From an uncultured Bacteroides sp. (GTDB lineage Bacteria; Bacteroidota; Bacteroidia; Bacteroidales; Bacteroidaceae), in contig CAKUYM010000220.1 in NCBI GenBank assembly GCA_934716785.1, positions 1 to 7,194 of the forward strand: a stretch of 7,194 nt of DNA. The letters run 5' to 3'. Of this stretch, positions 6,523-7,194 are shown one piece after another. A model generated the notes under the pieces. The model was not told where the DNA came from and made no database searches. It saw only the letters and a program-made list of their open reading frames with translations. Every line of letters starts with the position of its first letter. Positions within the stretch are counted from its first letter, which is position 1. A program made the translations under genes and the position numbers.

Positions 6523-7194
6523 CTAAAAGCGCATGCCCAAGGTCAGTAATACCTGGCTACGTGTATTGGTTACTTTCGTTGCTTGCGGAGTTACCACTTC
6601 CCACACATTCGGTGAAGTCTCCAAGTCATTATAGAATGGATAGAACTCCTCTTTATACGTAGAATATTGATAAGCCAAGTCAGCATAAAAAGACTTTCCG
6701 CGATATCCTATTCCGATTGTATAATTGCTATGCGACTGAGAATTCGCAAAGTCCGTATCCGTCAATGTAGAGTTCGTCGGTATCCACTTAGAAGCCTCAT
6801 CTTTAAAGGCTGTAGAACTGTAGTTATAACCTAAACGAAAAGCAAACTCTGGTATTACTTTATACTCGGCACCGATACGGAATGTATGCACACCTTTCAG
6901 ATAATCTTTAATCGTTCCATTCTGATCTATCATTTCATCTCCTTCGGGATATTTGAACTTCATGGATGAATAATCCTCATATTCATACTCAGCGCCCAAT
7001 GCCAAGGAAGAGCCTACGGTATAGCCCAAACTTGCATTAAACCGCCACGGAGTAGACAGACGGAAATCCTGTTCAATATTTCTTCCGTCATTGGCATCAA
7101 AAGAAACCCTTGTCGCCTGACTGCCTTCAGCCGGATTATCATCACGCACTTCAAATTCCTTATCACCCTCCTGCACTTTTTTCAGATAAACATC
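6523..7194 (-). CDS. FadL/OmpP1/TodX-family outer membrane beta-barrel protein, C-terminal part (5' truncated by window edge)
   Basis: The last 223 residues are present; the frame is open to the right edge, so the signal peptide and the N-terminal hatch are outside. The apparent start at 7176 is an internal GTG, since six further in-frame codons (DVYLKK) precede it. Repeated amphipathic strands typical of a barrel are visible: PWRFNASLGYTVGSSLALGAEYEYEDY, here given by its parts PWRFNASLGYTVG and SLALGAEYEYEDY, then HTFRIGAEYKVIPEFAFRLG with YNYSSTAF, and a final strand QVLLTLGMRF ending in Phe. The HTFRIGAEYKVIPEFAFRLGY pattern is characteristic of the FadL/OmpP1 family, whose members carry hydrophobic compounds such as long-chain fatty acids across the outer membrane. 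In Bacteroides such proteins are often labelled hemin receptors without direct proof. The gene converges on guaD across a hairpin. The substrate is unknown. Confidence 0.85.
   Translation of the reverse strand, partial: DVYLKKVQEGDKEFEVRDDNPAEGSQATRVSFDANDGRNIEQDFRLSTPWRFNASLGYTVGSSLALGAEYEYEDYSSMKFKYPEGDEMIDQNGTIKDYLKGVHTFRIGAEYKVIPEFAFRLGYNYSSTAFKDEASKWIPTNSTLTDTDFANSQSHSNYTIGIGYRGKSFYADLAYQYSTYKEEFYPFYNDLETSPNVWEVVTPQATKVTNTRSQVLLTLGMRF

Overview
The window looks like a chromosomal segment of a Bacteroides-type gut bacterium (phylum Bacteroidota). The reasons are a SusC/SusD pair followed by surface lipoproteins, A-rich translation starts with no strong Shine-Dalgarno sequence, a Bacteroides-type promoter (TAnnTTTG), and moderate GC content. 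Species cannot be assigned from the sequence alone.

Positions 1-4666 are the downstream part of a polysaccharide utilisation locus (PUL), all on the + strand with gaps of only 12-20 nt, so it is almost certainly one operon. It holds the C-terminal part of a SusC-type TonB-dependent transporter (cut by the window edge), a complete SusD-type glycan-binding lipoprotein, a 514-residue lipoprotein with three predicted IPT/TIG domains and an unrecognised C-terminal domain, and a 147-residue lipoprotein with a single IPT-like domain. The last two sit where SusE/SusF-type surface glycan-binding proteins normally lie. The expected roles are capture of a glycan at the cell surface (SusD and IPT proteins) and import through SusC. 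No glycoside hydrolase, lyase, sulfatase or PUL regulator is visible, so the substrate cannot be inferred.

Positions 4667-4890 are intergenic. They carry a striking array of four 22-bp units, each an imperfect palindrome, which also form a larger inverted repeat. A well-matched Bacteroides promoter follows.

Positions 4891-6370 are a likely two-gene operon: a Gfo/Idh/MocA-family NAD(P)-dependent oxidoreductase, then a guanine deaminase (guaD) that keeps all recognisable catalytic and substrate residues. A hairpin at 6434-6470 probably ends transcription from both sides. Positions 6523-7194 (- strand) are the C-terminal part of a FadL/OmpP1-type outer membrane beta-barrel, cut by the window edge.

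I see no clear new biological system. The most interesting items are the four-unit palindromic array, the miniature IPT lipoprotein that ends just before it, the unrecognised cysteine-bearing C-terminal domain of the larger IPT lipoprotein, and the unexplained pairing of an oxidoreductase with guanine deaminase.
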